Shown: positions 41,208-52,699 of the stretch, piece by piece
How the letters are laid out: each line of letters starts with the position of its first letter
Position numbering within the stretch: the stretch's first letter is position 1
Assembly (NCBI GenBank): GCA_027924645.1
Contig: BSBN01001251.1
Coordinates: 1,922,001 to 1,986,000, forward strand
Reading direction: 5' to 3'
From: Cunninghamia lanceolata
Taxonomy: Eukaryota; Streptophyta; Pinopsida; Cupressales; Cupressaceae
Length of the DNA: 64,000 nt
Notes under the pieces: generated by a model
What the model saw: the letters and a program-made list of their open reading frames with translations, nothing else
The model's database searches: none
Told to the model about the DNA's origin: nothing
Position numbers and translations under genes: made by a program

Positions 41208-41426
41208 CCCCCCATAAGCATAGGTTAGGTGGGTATGGATAGATGGGTCTGGACAAATGTGTAGCCTTGTTAGGTACCAATGTACAAAATGATTTCCCTC
41301 AAAGATTGAGAAGGATAAAATCCCATGCGAGAAAAAACTACCTCCTAGAAGAGAGACCATGCAACCCTCCTAGTGTGTAGTCTCTTGTGTCGATGGTGAA
41401 TGCTCAACACTAAATGTTGAAGATGA

Positions 41427-42600
41427 TCAGGGATCACCAAACAACATTTCTCCCCTTAGGAAGAAAGAAATCCAAGGGTGAATGTAGAGGATCTTCCCAT
41501 TCAAAAAATAATATGAGGGAAGAAAACTTAAGATGAGGATGTCTAGAAATTGCTGATATGTCTCCATGTTGGTGCTTAAAGGTGTCGCAATCAAATTAGG
41601 AGTCCCAGACCTAATTGAAGAAAGTGATCTCTCAAAACCATGTCGCAACAGATGAAAAACAAGCACCGAAGATGTGGAGACAACAACTGCCGTGGAGCTA
41701 TCATCGAAGAAGAATCTCAAGTCCTTAATGGTGTCCTACAAATTTGCAAGATAGGACTCACAAAACAAACTTGAAAGATCTGTCAATTACTTGTCCCAAT
41801 GAGTTGTCTTTGAAATGTCTTGTTGAATTGAATCACTGGAAGCCATGGATGAAGCAACACTGGACTCAGTAGAAGCAGGAGATGATGGAGATGGAATGTC
41901 AACACATGGCTCTAGAACCTCAGTTGATGAAATGACTTGAAGGTTCAAGTGACCATATTGCATCTCCTGAAAACTGTCCATGCAAGATGCCTTAGTGTGA
42001 ATATTAGTTGAAGGAACATCAAGAGCAAAATGTGAAATGGCGTACAACCTAGACTGATCATTTACCTTCCCAACTGCAACAATATCACTGGTCGCTAAAT
42101 CCTAAATGATCACAGAGTTAGAAGTGAACTCAACACTCTTACCTATCCTGGTATGTGTAATTTGATAGATATAAAGGAGATTAGTTGTTATTGAAGGTAT
42201 GCAAAGGACATCATTTAATGATCCTTCACTCATGTCGACAAACCCTCTCCTACAAACACGCATATAAGTGTTGTTACCCATTAGGATATGTGGTGTAGAA
42301 CAAGTTTCAAATGAAGAAAACACACTCCATGATGCGAAGCGCCAGAATCAAGGATCCATTTCCTTGACTTAGAATTTGCAACAACCAATGCCTTGCCCTT
42401 TTGTTTCTTTGATTGCAAGGAAGAAGAAGATGAACCCCTTGACATAGTTGAAGGCAATTTGATATGGTTCTTCTATAGAAGATGCTTCAACTCATCAATT
42501 TGTTTTGCGTAACATTGATGTTCATCATGCCTAGGTTTCTTGCAGCTTGCACATTTGGGCTTCTCCTTCTTAGATGATTCCCCTTGTGAGGGAAAGGATT
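41427..42600 (-). pseudogene. Gag end, protease and pre-integrase part of element D
   Basis: Minus strand: zinc knuckle CASCKKPRHDEHQC (42512-42553), a Ser/Lys linker, protease active site KWILDSGASHH (Asp codon 42347-42349), then after a frameshift FSSFETCSTPHILMG, MRVCRRGFVDMSEGSLNDVL and CIPSITTNLLYIYQITH (42323-42150), the GAG-pre-integrase pattern of copia elements. Downstream frames (42047-41787, 41720-41427) are Ser/Thr-rich and probably remnants of the tail. A stop lies in the linker. No integrase core DDE, RT or RNase H is seen. Confidence 0.75.
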
Positions 42601-43068
42601 CAAAATTTGATTGTGTTATCTTTCGGTGGCTTCTTTTTTTTCTTTCGTTTTTTTTTTAGGATTCCCGGACTCTTTCTATCCCTTAGGCTCACTAGCCACA
42701 ACGTTGGATCTTGTAAGCACCTCCCAAATGAAAACCCTCGCAGACTTGGCCTCCAATATCTAATTTGGACGCAACAAAAGGTAAAATCCACTATCTTTGA
42801 TGCTTTGGATTCAATAGCGAGTTTTGATTTGCTCCACCAATCTCCAAAATGCACTTGCAATACAAAGCCACAAAAAGAACTCCCCGCCCCCCCCATCGAA
42901 AAATGAAATAAAATAAAAAAATCTAGTATTTCTATCACATATTTTTGATTCTCTAGATTATCATATGATGCAAGAAAAGAACATACTAAGTTTTTCAAGA
43001 AAAAACAAGATCTGCAATCCTAGATCTCCCAAAAGACTAACCCAAGGCATTCTCAAGCTCAAATACCA

Positions 43069-43442
43069 TGTATGATTTGGCTATGGAGATTGCCACCTAA
43101 GATCAAAAAGACCTAATGGAAAGCACAAAGAAGACCAATATGACAATAATTCTATTCTAATCAAAATGATGCAATGATACAAGATACAAGATTACTCATA
43201 TGAAAGCTACAAGTGGGTATATATAGGAGACACCACCAAGAGATGAATGCACAACTAATGTGGGATAATAGGAGATGTCATATGTATAGTACATCTCCAC
43301 CAAACAAAGAAAGTACAAGTCACATGATGCAAGTACAACCTACCTATGTAGATACCTACCTAAGCAAGCTTATCCTATCTTAGGTGCATATAATGCAATA
43401 AAGTAATAAACTAAATGCAAAAAATAAAATAACACACCAATA
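43069..43442 (-). repeat. 5' LTR of element D
   Basis: Left end TGTATGATTTGGC, right end ACACACCAATA, where the last CA has become TA. It is followed leftwards by the primer site at 43056-43067. Homologous to 40827-41207. The next 41 bp to 43483 are old flanking sequence before a solo LTR. Confidence 0.87.
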
Positions 43443-43483
43443 TTTTAAACTCCCCACCCCAATCCCTATTTAAGAGATTAATG

Positions 43484-44279
43484 TGTCATGTCCCTATACT
43501 AATGATTTATAATTGAATCGATTATACATTATTCATTCAAATTGAAGATATGAATGACATTAAAATATTGTAAATCGATTAAATAATATAAATTAAAATT
43601 TATATAAATCCTTAAAGCAATATTATAAATTAATATAAATATAATATATACTATATTTATTTAAAATATATTATTAGATATAAATAACAAATATAATTAT
43701 TAATATAATATATATTATTATATTATATAAGAATAAATATAAATAAATTTTATAAATTAATATATATTTAATATTATTATAAATCAAATATGAATTATAC
43801 TATAAAAAGATATATTAAAATAAATATTATTAAGGAAGGGCCGATCCCATGCCTTTTGGGATGATCGACCCCTTTCCTTAAGAAGCGCCTAAACAAATAA
43901 TAAATAGGCTGCAAACAAATATTATTAAGAACAGCGATGACATTTTAGTTATGGTTTTACAAAAGCTACGAAATGGTTTAGTAACACAGCGAATCCCTTA
44001 AAGCTATGAGCCTTGACCAATGGTCATACAGTTTGAAAGATATAAAAGGATCATAAAGAAATCGATGAGGGACAGCAAGGAATCACAACACAAAAGACAG
44101 TCCAAGTAAGCATTCAAACATCAATCAGCAATCAAACACAAACACAGAAACACAGTCCAAAGACAGCGAACTCTCTAAGGGACAACAACAACTTGAATAT
44201 ATATGTATATGTAACTCATCGAACTGCATAAGGAGTGCAGCGATCTTAATAAGGAAGCATATATATTGAGAGTGAAAAG

Positions 44280-44311
<32 letters not shown>

Positions 44312-45023
44312 TTCTAGAAGGAAGGAATATAATACAGTATTTTGGGAATTAACAGAAGATCTGAAATAAACATATGTATATCTATATCTAGTATATTTAT
44401 CAAATGGGAAGGATTATGGAAATATAGATCAGCCACCCTCATATATATATATATATATCGGCAGATTGGAATTATCAATCAATCCAGTCATATAAACAAT
44501 TGTGACACAGCAAGAGGATATATTGCCATTCTTGAACTGAACTATATTTATTGATCAAAAGAGATGATAGATAGGAAGAATGCCCTCCATCATGCTCTCA
44601 TCAAGTTATGTTAAAGAGATGATAGGTAGGAAGAATGCCCTCGATCATGCTCTCATCAAGTTATGTTAAAGGGATGATAGGTAGGAAGAATGCCCTCCAT
44701 CATACCCTCATCAAGTGATGATAGGTAGGAAGTGTGCCCTCCATCATGCTCTTGTCAAGATGTGATAGGTAGGAAGTGTGCCCTCCATCACACTCTAACT
44801 TGCGAGTATTCCTATGGGACCTATCATGGGATCGACTTGAGGATTGGGTAACTATATGTTGAACTAAATATTTTCTATGCTATATCATTAATTATATTAT
44901 GATGCATTGATTTCATTACTATATTCTAATTTATTGATCTTTAACATGGCTAATGTCCCTTTCTAGTAGTTATTCTTGTGTGCAGGTTAAGAAATCAAGA
45001 ATATCCTAAAAGGGGACATTACA
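43484..45023 (+). repeat. Solo LTR, family X, copy 2
   Basis: Starts TGTCATGTCCC, ends AAAAGGGGACATTACA, with perfect target duplication TAATG (43479-43483 and 45024-45028). A TATA box GATATAAAAGG is at about 44038-44048. It holds an AT-rich part (43560-43830), (TA)n runs at 44286-44311 and 44441-44458, and a minisatellite at 44565-44810. Total 1,540 bp. No interior domain remains, so the element was lost by LTR-LTR recombination, as known for solo LTRs. Confidence 0.88.
44565..44810 (+). repeat. Minisatellite in solo LTR X2
   Basis: Five units of about 40-60 bp with the core GATGATAGGTAGGAAGAATGCCC then TCCATCATGCTCTCATCAAG. The first three share TTATGTTAAA, the last two are shorter, with AAGTGTGCCC. 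It lies between the TATA box and the 3' end of the LTR, the transcribed R/U5 part. Confidence 0.85.
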
Positions 45024-45028
45024 TAATG

Positions 45029-45750
45029 CACCCTCAAATATTGACAAAATAAAATGTTAGCAAGGTCGTTTTTAGGTGTCTAGATATTCCCCCCCAAAGC
45101 TTATTACTTATCACGCAGTGCAATGAGTGGTGCTGCTTTGTGAAAACATATGCCAAAAATAGATGGAAGTAATAGAGTTGACTGAAATGAAATGATTCAA
45201 AATAGGTACCTTAACTACTTTTTCATTGAAAAGGATGCACACATCTATTTGAGTTTGCTCATGATGGGGGCTGTAATCATATGCAGTACCTTAGTGATGC
45301 AAGACTGCATGGACAAACACAATGCTAGCATATACAAATGAGTCTAAGTGCACCAATATGTGAATGCAAACAATAGCTCTCAAGTTGTTGGTAATAGGAT
45401 GGGTCCACATAGCCAAGGAGGATGGTGTCTAGGTTAGGTTTGCAATGCTTAGGAGGAAAGCAAGGCAAAGTTCAAATAACTAGCCATTTTAGAAAGGGTC
45501 TCAATCAAAGGTATCAGGAAATCTTTTAAGATAAAGAAATGGTTGAGAGGGCGTCTTGAAAATCAAAGCTGCAACTATGTTCATGCAAACTCAATATGCA
45601 GCTTTTCAAAATGCCTTATATAAGTGATGAAGAAAAGGATATAAATAAAATGTGAGAGACTTGGGAACAAGTCTATCCATCAATTGGATGATTTGAAGGG
45701 AGAGGTGTGACCAAGGAGAAAAATACTTTAACTAGAAGCAAGACACACGA
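45029..45750. other. Spacer between two solo LTRs, no gene seen
   Basis: About 720 bp without coding signal, between the target duplications of copies X2 and X3. It includes CAAAATAAAATGTTAGCAAGG (45042-45062), which resembles CAAAACAAATGTTAGTAAGG near 55575, perhaps old element F sequence on both sides. Confidence 0.35.
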
Positions 45751-45755
45751 ATCAA

Positions 45756-47459
45756 TGTGATGTCCCGATATTAACACCTTGTTTAAATTAAAGATTTAAA
45801 CATCATGATGAAACAATGAAGTCAAATTGAATAATCATATATTTAAATAATATTAAACAAAATTATTATTGAAATATAATATATATTTTAATATATATTA
45901 TATTTATAACAAATATAAATATAATTATAAACGTTGACAAGTTAATATTATTATATAAGATAAATATAAATAACAAATATAAGTGATAATATAAATATAT
46001 ATTATTACCATATATTATAATATATAATAATAAATATGATTATTAATACAAATGTAAATATCGAACGAGTAGATCAATTAAGTAAAAGGTATCAGGTCTG
46101 ATTTAAGAAGGCATATAAGTATTAATAAAGGATGCAGCGATCATAAATCCCCACGATTAGGCAGTGGTTAATAATAGATAGGGAGGCGATCTAATAAAAA
46201 TGCAGCGATTCATAACCTTCATTCTAGTCGCTGACCAAAGGACTAGCGATTAGTTAGTTCAATTTAATATTCCCAAAAGGCAGCAGATATAATCATAAAG
46301 GGGTGTATCCCTTGCAACGGGTGTGCATGAAGGGATATGCCTCCCTCCAAGGAAGATATAAGAGGCAATCACAAAGACCTTTTTGGGGTAGGCAGAAAGC
46401 AGAAGAATATCTTTTCTGAATTTAATAATATATCTCTGAAGTTTTAAGACATATGACAAGAAGAACTGATATAGAGTGGAAAAGATAGATAACATACTCC
46501 AGCAGATACATGAATATAAAGATACAGAGATATGGAGGAATAAGGGGAATATACAGATCTGAAACAGAACAGCAGAAAATAGATACATCAGTTCCGAGTT
46601 TCTAATCGGCAGCATTAAAACAGAATAACATATAACATACACAACAATTCTCATATATCAATGGATCAATCAGATTCAGAAATCCATCTACACTCAGAAG
46701 GCAAAGGCTGAAATGGAAAGATATCAGCAGTAATATATACAGCAGTCACATATAAGGCAATCAGATCTATAATCGATCAATCATAAGGAATAATATTCAT
46801 TGCAATTGAAAGCAAGCATTTGGAATATTCAGAAACATCTGATAGTGGAAGATTAAAGGCAGACAGTCTCATTTATGAACCACAGACTTAGATCTGCATG
46901 GTTATATATATTCATTCCCTTTCTATATATAGGCCCGAGTCTATCTAGCCGCCCTCAACCCCATATCTATCTATAGGGTGCAAGGCCATTATACTACTGA
47001 GCATCATAAAGAATATTGTGTGACAAGTCAGATTAGAATCCATATGATTATTTTATTGTTATCATTATCAGCTCACCCATCATAGGAGGAATGACAAGTA
47101 GGCAATAGGCAAGATATCCTACCATACCCCCCTAAGGCTTGTTTGGGGGCAAGTCTGATCTGCACCTTGTCCATACCCCCCTGTAAGGGCCTGTATGGAG
47201 GCTTTGTATGACAGCTTGGATCCTACCAAACCCCCGTTAGGGCTTGTATGTGGGGAACTGAACATGCGACCTGACATGCCCCCTGTAAGGGCCTGCATGG
47301 AGGTATCATGTGCCAATGAATGTCTTGTCATCTCCACTATAATGGAGTTGAGTGAATAAATGGATTTAATTACATGATAATTCCGAAACCCTAACCCTAA
47401 ACTTGTGGTATTTGAATTTTATGGTAAAATTAGTATTGTTCCTAGAAGGGGACATTACA
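45756..47459 (+). repeat. Solo LTR, family X, copy 3
   Basis: Starts TGTGATGTCCCG and ends AGAAGGGGACATTACA, flanked by a perfect target duplication ATCAA (45751-45755 and 47460-47464). A TATA-like AGATATAAGAGG is at about 46353-46364. 1,704 bp long. It is more diverged from X2 inside than at the ends, so probably a subfamily. CCCTAACCCTAAA at 47389-47401 looks telomere-like but is a lone occurrence. Confidence 0.86.
47119..47320 (+). repeat. Minisatellite in solo LTR X3
   Basis: Four imperfect units of about 55-60 bp built on ACC(A/C)(T/A)(A)CCCCC(T/G) followed by TAAGG-CTTG or GGCCTGTATGGAGG. The antisense ORF at 47119-47337 simply reads through this array. Same relative place as the array in X2. 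Confidence 0.75.
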
Positions 47460-47464
47460 ATCAA

Positions 47465-48840
47465 TTCCTTAAGGCTAGTAGTTTTCAACATCTAAACTTA
47501 GGACACTTGGAAGGGCTAGACTTGGGCAAACTAGTGAAGTGATTAAACATATGCCATGGTGACTTATAAAACATGAAAATTAAAGTTGCTTACCTCCCCA
47601 TGACATGTCCACCATTTCCTTAGATAGCAACAAAGCCAATGACTGACTGCCTAGATTGGGAACTTGTGTGAAAAGGAAGGCAACATGATGTATATGTGGC
47701 TTCCTAATCCAATCTACCAACATAATGTGCCACAATGGACCTTTGACACTTAAGCAATGCCAATTGTAGACTTATAACTTTTGACTACTAGATGAAGCAT
47801 GCAATGAGTAGTTTATGACCATACCTTTTGGGTTTGTGATTTGGCTTTTGAGAATTATTTTTGCTTTTTCTTTTGATTTTTGCCTTTTTCTTTTTTCTTT
47901 TGTTTCTTATCCATAGATTTGGAAGGCCAACAATGGGTTTGTGGGGTGACAAGAGCTTACACCTAGTTGGGAGAGGGGAACCCAAACCTAGACAATTAGA
48001 TACTCCTAGATTTGCATCTTATCAAAGAATGTGATCTTGAATTTGACCTTGGTGTGCCCATAAGCAAAGGAAAAGGGAAAATTGTGATTATGTTTGGATC
48101 ATTTTAGTGGAGGGTGAAAGGATAGAAAGGCAACCTTGAAACATTGCCAATATAATTGGAAATTGTGGATGGCATGCATAGGAAAGAGATAACAATGTTG
48201 GGATTATAGGATTATGATTAGTTTGGGAAGACAAAGCCAGTCTTGGCCATTGCTAGGCCCAACAAGGGATAGGCCGAGCGACGACGAGAAGGGGAGAGGA
48301 AGGTTACACAAGGAAAATTAGGCAAAAGTGGGAAACATATTGGAGCCAAGGGGCTAAGGAGGGAAATAGGGCCTTGCTACTGGAGCCAAAGGGTTTGGGG
48401 GTGCAATGATGGGGGGTGTGAGTCAAGAAATTAGGCATGCATTAATGAAGTGCAAAAGGAAGCTAAATGAAATGCTAAAAAGTAAAATTAAGCTATATGA
48501 GATGCAAGATTAAGCTAGATGAGATGAAAGAGTCAACTATAGATAGAGCAAATGGTGTTAGTGCACAAACTAGTAATATGGTATAAAATAATATGAAAAA
48601 TATGACAAGCATTCAAAGCTTTGAACATTTTTGATTAGGTATGGACTCCACAATTATTTGGCATATTTTCTTTCTTTATCTTGTGTATAGTCAGTTTTGA
48701 TGGAGATTGGGCATTGTGAGATTCTCCCATGCCTAGAGAGGATGGAGATTTGGATCTTTGAAATTAAATTTGATGGTGTGTTGGATTTTGAGATTTATTT
48801 TATAGGTTCTATATTTGTGGATGGAATGGGTGCTTGAATA
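47465..48840. other. Spacer left of element F, no gene seen
   Basis: No coding signal. A T/C-rich patch at 47845-47910 gives an antisense Lys-rich ORF of no meaning. G-rich, gag-leader-like sequence at 48250-48420 has no recognised motif. Confidence 0.35.
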
Positions 48841-49440
48841 ATGTCATCAATAATAGCTGGTTCTTTTGTAAATATAGGTGTAGCATGAGAGTGCCTTGTT
48901 AAGGAATGAAAAACATGCCCCAAATGTGAGGCAAGATGTATTAGTGTCTATATGAGAAACATTTGATATTGTAGGGTTGATTTTCACATCACCCACCATT
49001 TGGATAGGTGACAAAATTTGAACATCACTAACCATTTTGGAAAGTGAAGGGATTTGAATGTCGCCATCCATTTTAGTAGGTGAGAAAAGTTATCAGCCAT
49101 TTCAGCAGATGAGAAAAGTTATCAGCCATTTCAGCAGATGAGAGGATTTGAACGTGACTTGCCATTTTGACAGGCAAAGGAATGCGATTGTCATTGATCT
49201 TTTGGATAGGTGAAGGAAAATGAACATCATTGACCTTTTCGATGGTCGAATTTTGAGCATCATTGTTATTTTAGTAGGCACTATGGCATTGTGCTTTTGT
49301 ACATCACCAGCGATTTCAACAGGCAAGATTTTAATGTCACTTGCCATTTTGGTAGGTGGAATATTAACATCACCGACCTTTTCTGTGGGTATTTACCGAA
49401 TTCAAGTACAATTTTAGAAAGGGATTGTTGGGTCATAGGT
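48840..49440 (-). repeat. Degenerate repeats in the tail of element F
   Basis: Roughly 40-45-bp units built on GCCATTTTGG(T/A)(A/T)AGGTGA plus a linker with GAACATCACC; a 31-bp block is repeated exactly at 49091-49135 (GTTATCAGCCATTTCAGCAG). On the minus strand they read KMVSDVQILSP, QMVGDVKINP and EIAGDVQKH, a peptide repeat of about 14 residues. A separate pair of 24-bp repeats (CATTGCATATGTCTTCATTAG) is at 49875-49917. Confidence 0.6.
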
Positions 49441-50159
49441 TGTGTGTGAGCAGATATCTAATTTAGGAGCCATCTTGGGTTTTTTAAGGGTGGATCTGTG
49501 GATGGGTTGAAAGGTATATCTTCTTGTTTATTTTCATTATTGTCAAAACTAGGTGCATCATTTTTGTAGGAGTTTTGGACCATGTTCGACTTATGTTTAA
49601 CTTTAAAGGCATGCATTTGAAAATTTGAACTAATTGTTATTGGTAATGAAGGGCAACTAAGTGTCGATCTTATGGATGTGAAATCATATAACCATCATAT
49701 GAGGTTTGCATAGCACATGATGGTTTTTGCATACGCTCATTTTGGGCATTTTTAATTGTGGATATATCTACAATGCCTAATTTGCTGAATGTTTTGGGGA
49801 AGAAAGTAAGGTGGTTTCTTCAAAAAGCATTAGCTACCGCTTCTTCATTGCACTCACATACATCATCATTGCATATGTCTTCATTAGCATCATCATTGCA
49901 TATGTCTTCATTAGCATTGCATGGTGCATCTTTTTTGCTCACATTGTCAAGCATGGTGGCATTTCCATCACATGATTATAGTGAAGGTGGGAGCCAATTG
50001 ATAATGATTAGGGTAGTATGGAGTTGTTGCATCTGGTTTGGAGTTTGTTGGGTTTTTCATCATCGAAGTCTATTATGGTAATGTGTGCATTATGGGACAT
50101 GTTTTTCTATTTTGATAAGGGGATGTTGTTGATAGTGTTGAAACCATTGTGTACGACTC

Positions 50160-50510
50160 TTAATGCATTGGCTACTAGATTGGGCTACCATGCGGTGGGT
50201 CCAAGGCCGCCCTAAAAGTAGGTTGTAAGAAAGTGGTAATTTAAGAACCATGATTTTGGTACGAACAATCTAGGATCTAACTTAAACGGGTAACCAAAGG
50301 CATTCTAATGTTGTTTGCTTGTTTTTGTTGAATCCATGGCAATAAAGTTTTGTTCGATTGAGTTGTCTGATGAGCCAAAGGGAGATAATATTGATTCCAA
50401 ATCCCTTGTCCATAAGGAAACTTTGCACTTGGGTGTTGTTAATAAGAATGCTAATGAAGGGAGGAGGATGATTGGCTTGGAATGAGATTTCATCATTAAC
50501 CATGCCATCT
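50160..50510 (-). pseudogene. Protease of element F
   Basis: Minus strand: PFISILINNTQVQSFLMD, KGFGINIISLWLIRQLN and, after a stop, YNLLLGRPWTHRMVA (50232-50185). This is the retropepsin pattern with active Asp and the later LLLGRPW element typical of Ty3/gypsy proteases. The triad reads DKG instead of DTG or DSG, so it is dead. Frames at 50282-50503 and 50305-50508 overlap in different phases; the first is the real one. Confidence 0.65.
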
Positions 50511-51206
50511 ATAAGGGAAATTCTATGGTATTTGGCTTGTTTGTAGTTGTTTTAGTGGCTAGAATGTTAGTATGTTGTTAAAATTGTATTGGTTGGTTAG
50601 ATGTCGGATCTTGATTGTTATTTTCTAAGGCTAGAAATTGTTTGAGGAGAATTGATATGATGTGAGAATGTACCCAAAAGTTCCATAAAGGTGTTTTACG
50701 AGGCATGGCATTAAGTTCAAGGAAATTCCATTAGGTAGGCATTTGGTAGGTATCGTACTTGTATCTTGGTTGGTAGTTGGAGTTGTTTAAGTGTGTTTCT
50801 GGTGGTAGTGTTGTTTTGACTCTTTGAGGATTGTAATTATGGTTGGTGTAGTTTGGTATTTAGGATTAGATGTGGAACAACGAGTATGATGATTGAATGG
50901 TGTAGTTGGAGTGCCTTTAAGGAAAAGTTTCTCTTGTGAATGCCTTCTAGTGTTTTGGGTAGTAATGGTGTCCTTATGGGTTAGCTTTTTTCTATAGTTG
51001 ACATTAGTAGCATTGACATATTGGGATTTAACTAGGTTGTGGTCAGAGGAGCCTTCAATTGTGGTCATGATTGTCATTGATGATTCTTGGTTTGAGGTAG
51101 GAGTTGTTTGGGAAGAGAGTGTTGGTGCTTGGTTGATGGTTGGGCATTTTGTGGACTATTGAGGAATTCGGCATGTCTAGTATGTATCATGGCTTTATGG
51201 TCAAAA

Positions 51207-52000
51207 TCATTTCCAAGAGCTAGGTTTAAAGCCATATTTTAGGTCGTGACAAGTTTCATGGGAATGATTGTAGTTGGCATGCCACCAACAGAATTTGTTA
51301 GGGATATATTGGGATGGGGAATGGTGTGGTTGTATCCATGAATTGTAAAATGTTGTCTTTGGGAGAGAGGGCTTCAAAGGACTTCGATGGGGCTTTGGTT
51401 GGCATTCATCAGTGTTGATAACTTGCTTATTGCATGTTCTTCTGGATTTTCTCAAGGATCAGGGCAAGGCTTAGTATGGAATGAGTTTGGGGTTTGGAGG
51501 TGTGTTTGAGGAAGTCTTGTCTTTTGCCTTGCTCAAATGCTTCCTTTAAAGTAGGAGGGAAGGAACACAGTTTTTGTTGGAGCTTTGGCTCTAAGGATAT
51601 GAGAAAAAGTTTGAATAAGCTATGGTTATCCATGTTATGCTTTACTTTCTTTGCTAAGGATTTCTCGCATTTAATTAAGTCATGTATGGTTTGTTCAGAT
51701 TGTTTGACATTCACAAAGTTTCCTAGATTATCCTTAGGCAAGGCACTAGCTTGGAATCCTTGGAGGAATGTATTGAGTAGTTGTTCAAAGGTTGAAATGG
51801 AGTGAATCCTTGGAGGAATGTATTGAGTAGTTGTTCAAAGGTTGAAATGGAGTGAGGTTGAAGTTGGTTCTATGGTTTTACCATTCTAATGCATCTCCGA
51901 TAAGAATTTTAGCAAAGAGCTTAGTTGCAACATATTGGTTGGTGTTGAGCCAATCTTTGTAAAGGTTGCTACAATATTTGAGGTATAATGGGAGTTTGTT
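51207..52000 (-). pseudogene. Gag core and CHHC knuckle of element F
   Basis: Minus strand: YDGTNKLPLYLKYCSNLYKD, KLFAKILIGDALEW (about 52005-51870) is the gag helical core; LAKKVKHNMDNHSLFKLFLI and LEPKLQQKLCSFPPTLKEAF (51741-51500) follow. CWWHANYNHSHETC (51249-51290) is a nucleocapsid-like knuckle with spacing CX2HX4HX4C, i.e. His at the second ligand. A perfect 50-bp tandem duplication (51754-51803, 51804-51853) shifts the frame. Several stops. Confidence 0.6.
51754..51853 (+). repeat. Perfect tandem duplication, two 50-bp units
   Basis: GAATCCTTGGAGGAATGTAT begins both units, and no difference is seen between them, so the event is recent compared with the decay around it. 50 is not a multiple of three, so it also shifts the gag frame. 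Confidence 0.95.
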
Positions 52001-52007
52001 GGTACCA

Positions 52008-52693
52008 TCATAAGCAGAGTTGCATGGACACGGATATGGTGTCGGATACGGATATGGTATCGGATACAGATACGGCTAGTTTTCAAGACCCCTAATATGG
52101 ATACGGCTAGATACGGCACACACAAACACACATATAGATAGATAGATAGATTAGCAATAAATAAATTAAATAATTTAAATGTAACATAACTAATATTTAT
52201 TTAACAAATATATTATATATTAATAAATTAAACTTAAATTAAAAGTTAAATGTATTAAACTTAATAAATAAATAAAAGTTTAAAATGTAAAGTAGAACAA
52301 AAAAGCCAAAAATTAAAAAAAGTATCACCAATTAATAAAATTTGCCTCTTCCTCCATTGCTTGTTGACACTATATCTCCAACTTTAGAATGAATGCTATT
52401 ATTTGAGTAAATGCAATTGCGTAGAAAGACATTTCCATCGTGTGCATGCTGGTCCAGAGTTGTTCCCTGTAACAAGAGATCAGCATGCTAGGTCATGGAA
52501 CAGTTGCTTGTGGCAATTTTTAACATTCTAGGGTTAATATTTTTGGGATACGACACAAATATCATGAGAATACTGTATCTGTGTGCATCCGACACGGAAA
52601 AAAATAGGGTTTTTTTGGGTACGGCTAGATACGGTATCCAAGAAGTATCCAAGCCGTATCCTATGAGTACCCGTATCCGATACGGCGATACGC
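52008..52693. mobile_element. Insertion with GATACGG-type subterminal repeats
   Basis: A 686-bp segment interrupts element F gag and is flanked by GTACCA (52002-52007 and 52694-52699). The left end has several GGATA(C/T)GG, GGATACAGATACGG and GGCTAGATACGG copies (52028-52115); the right end has the same motifs mainly inverted (CCGTATC at about 52640-52685) plus GGCTAGATACGG at 52623. The middle is AT-rich with an (ATAG)n run at 52134-52152. No transposase. This suggests a non-autonomous DNA transposon; the family is not clear. Confidence 0.5.
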
Positions 52694-52699
52694 GTACCA

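Larger units (their letters stand above)
40827..43442 (-). mobile_element. Element D: internally deleted copia element, 2.6 kb
   Basis: Short LTRs at 43069-43442 (5', 374 bp) and 40827-41207 (3', 381 bp) flank a 1.86-kb interior on the minus strand. Primer site TGGTATTTGAGC (43056-43067; iMet type with CA-to-TT) and a polypurine run of six G (41208-41213) are in place. Target duplication CTTTA (40822-40826) and TTTTA (43443-43447) has one mismatch. The interior keeps only a zinc knuckle, protease and the start of the integrase region; RT and RNase H are missing, so it needed proteins from another copia element. PR next to GAG-pre-integrase sets it as Ty1/copia. Confidence 0.88.

Noticed and set aside
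42600..42998. 132-codon minus-strand ORF at the 5' side of element D
   Set aside because: It ends in a Lys run from a homopolymer tract and has no gag-like motif; the real frame picks up at the zinc knuckle.
32387..45023. The inverted pair of TGTAATGTCC ends as one giant terminal-inverted-repeat transposon
   Set aside because: Each end belongs to its own LTR with its own 5-bp target duplication (TGAAA and TAATG), so they are separate insertions in opposite orientation.
47389..47401. CCCTAACCCTAAA, telomere-like
   Set aside because: Only two units, inside solo LTR X3; chance.
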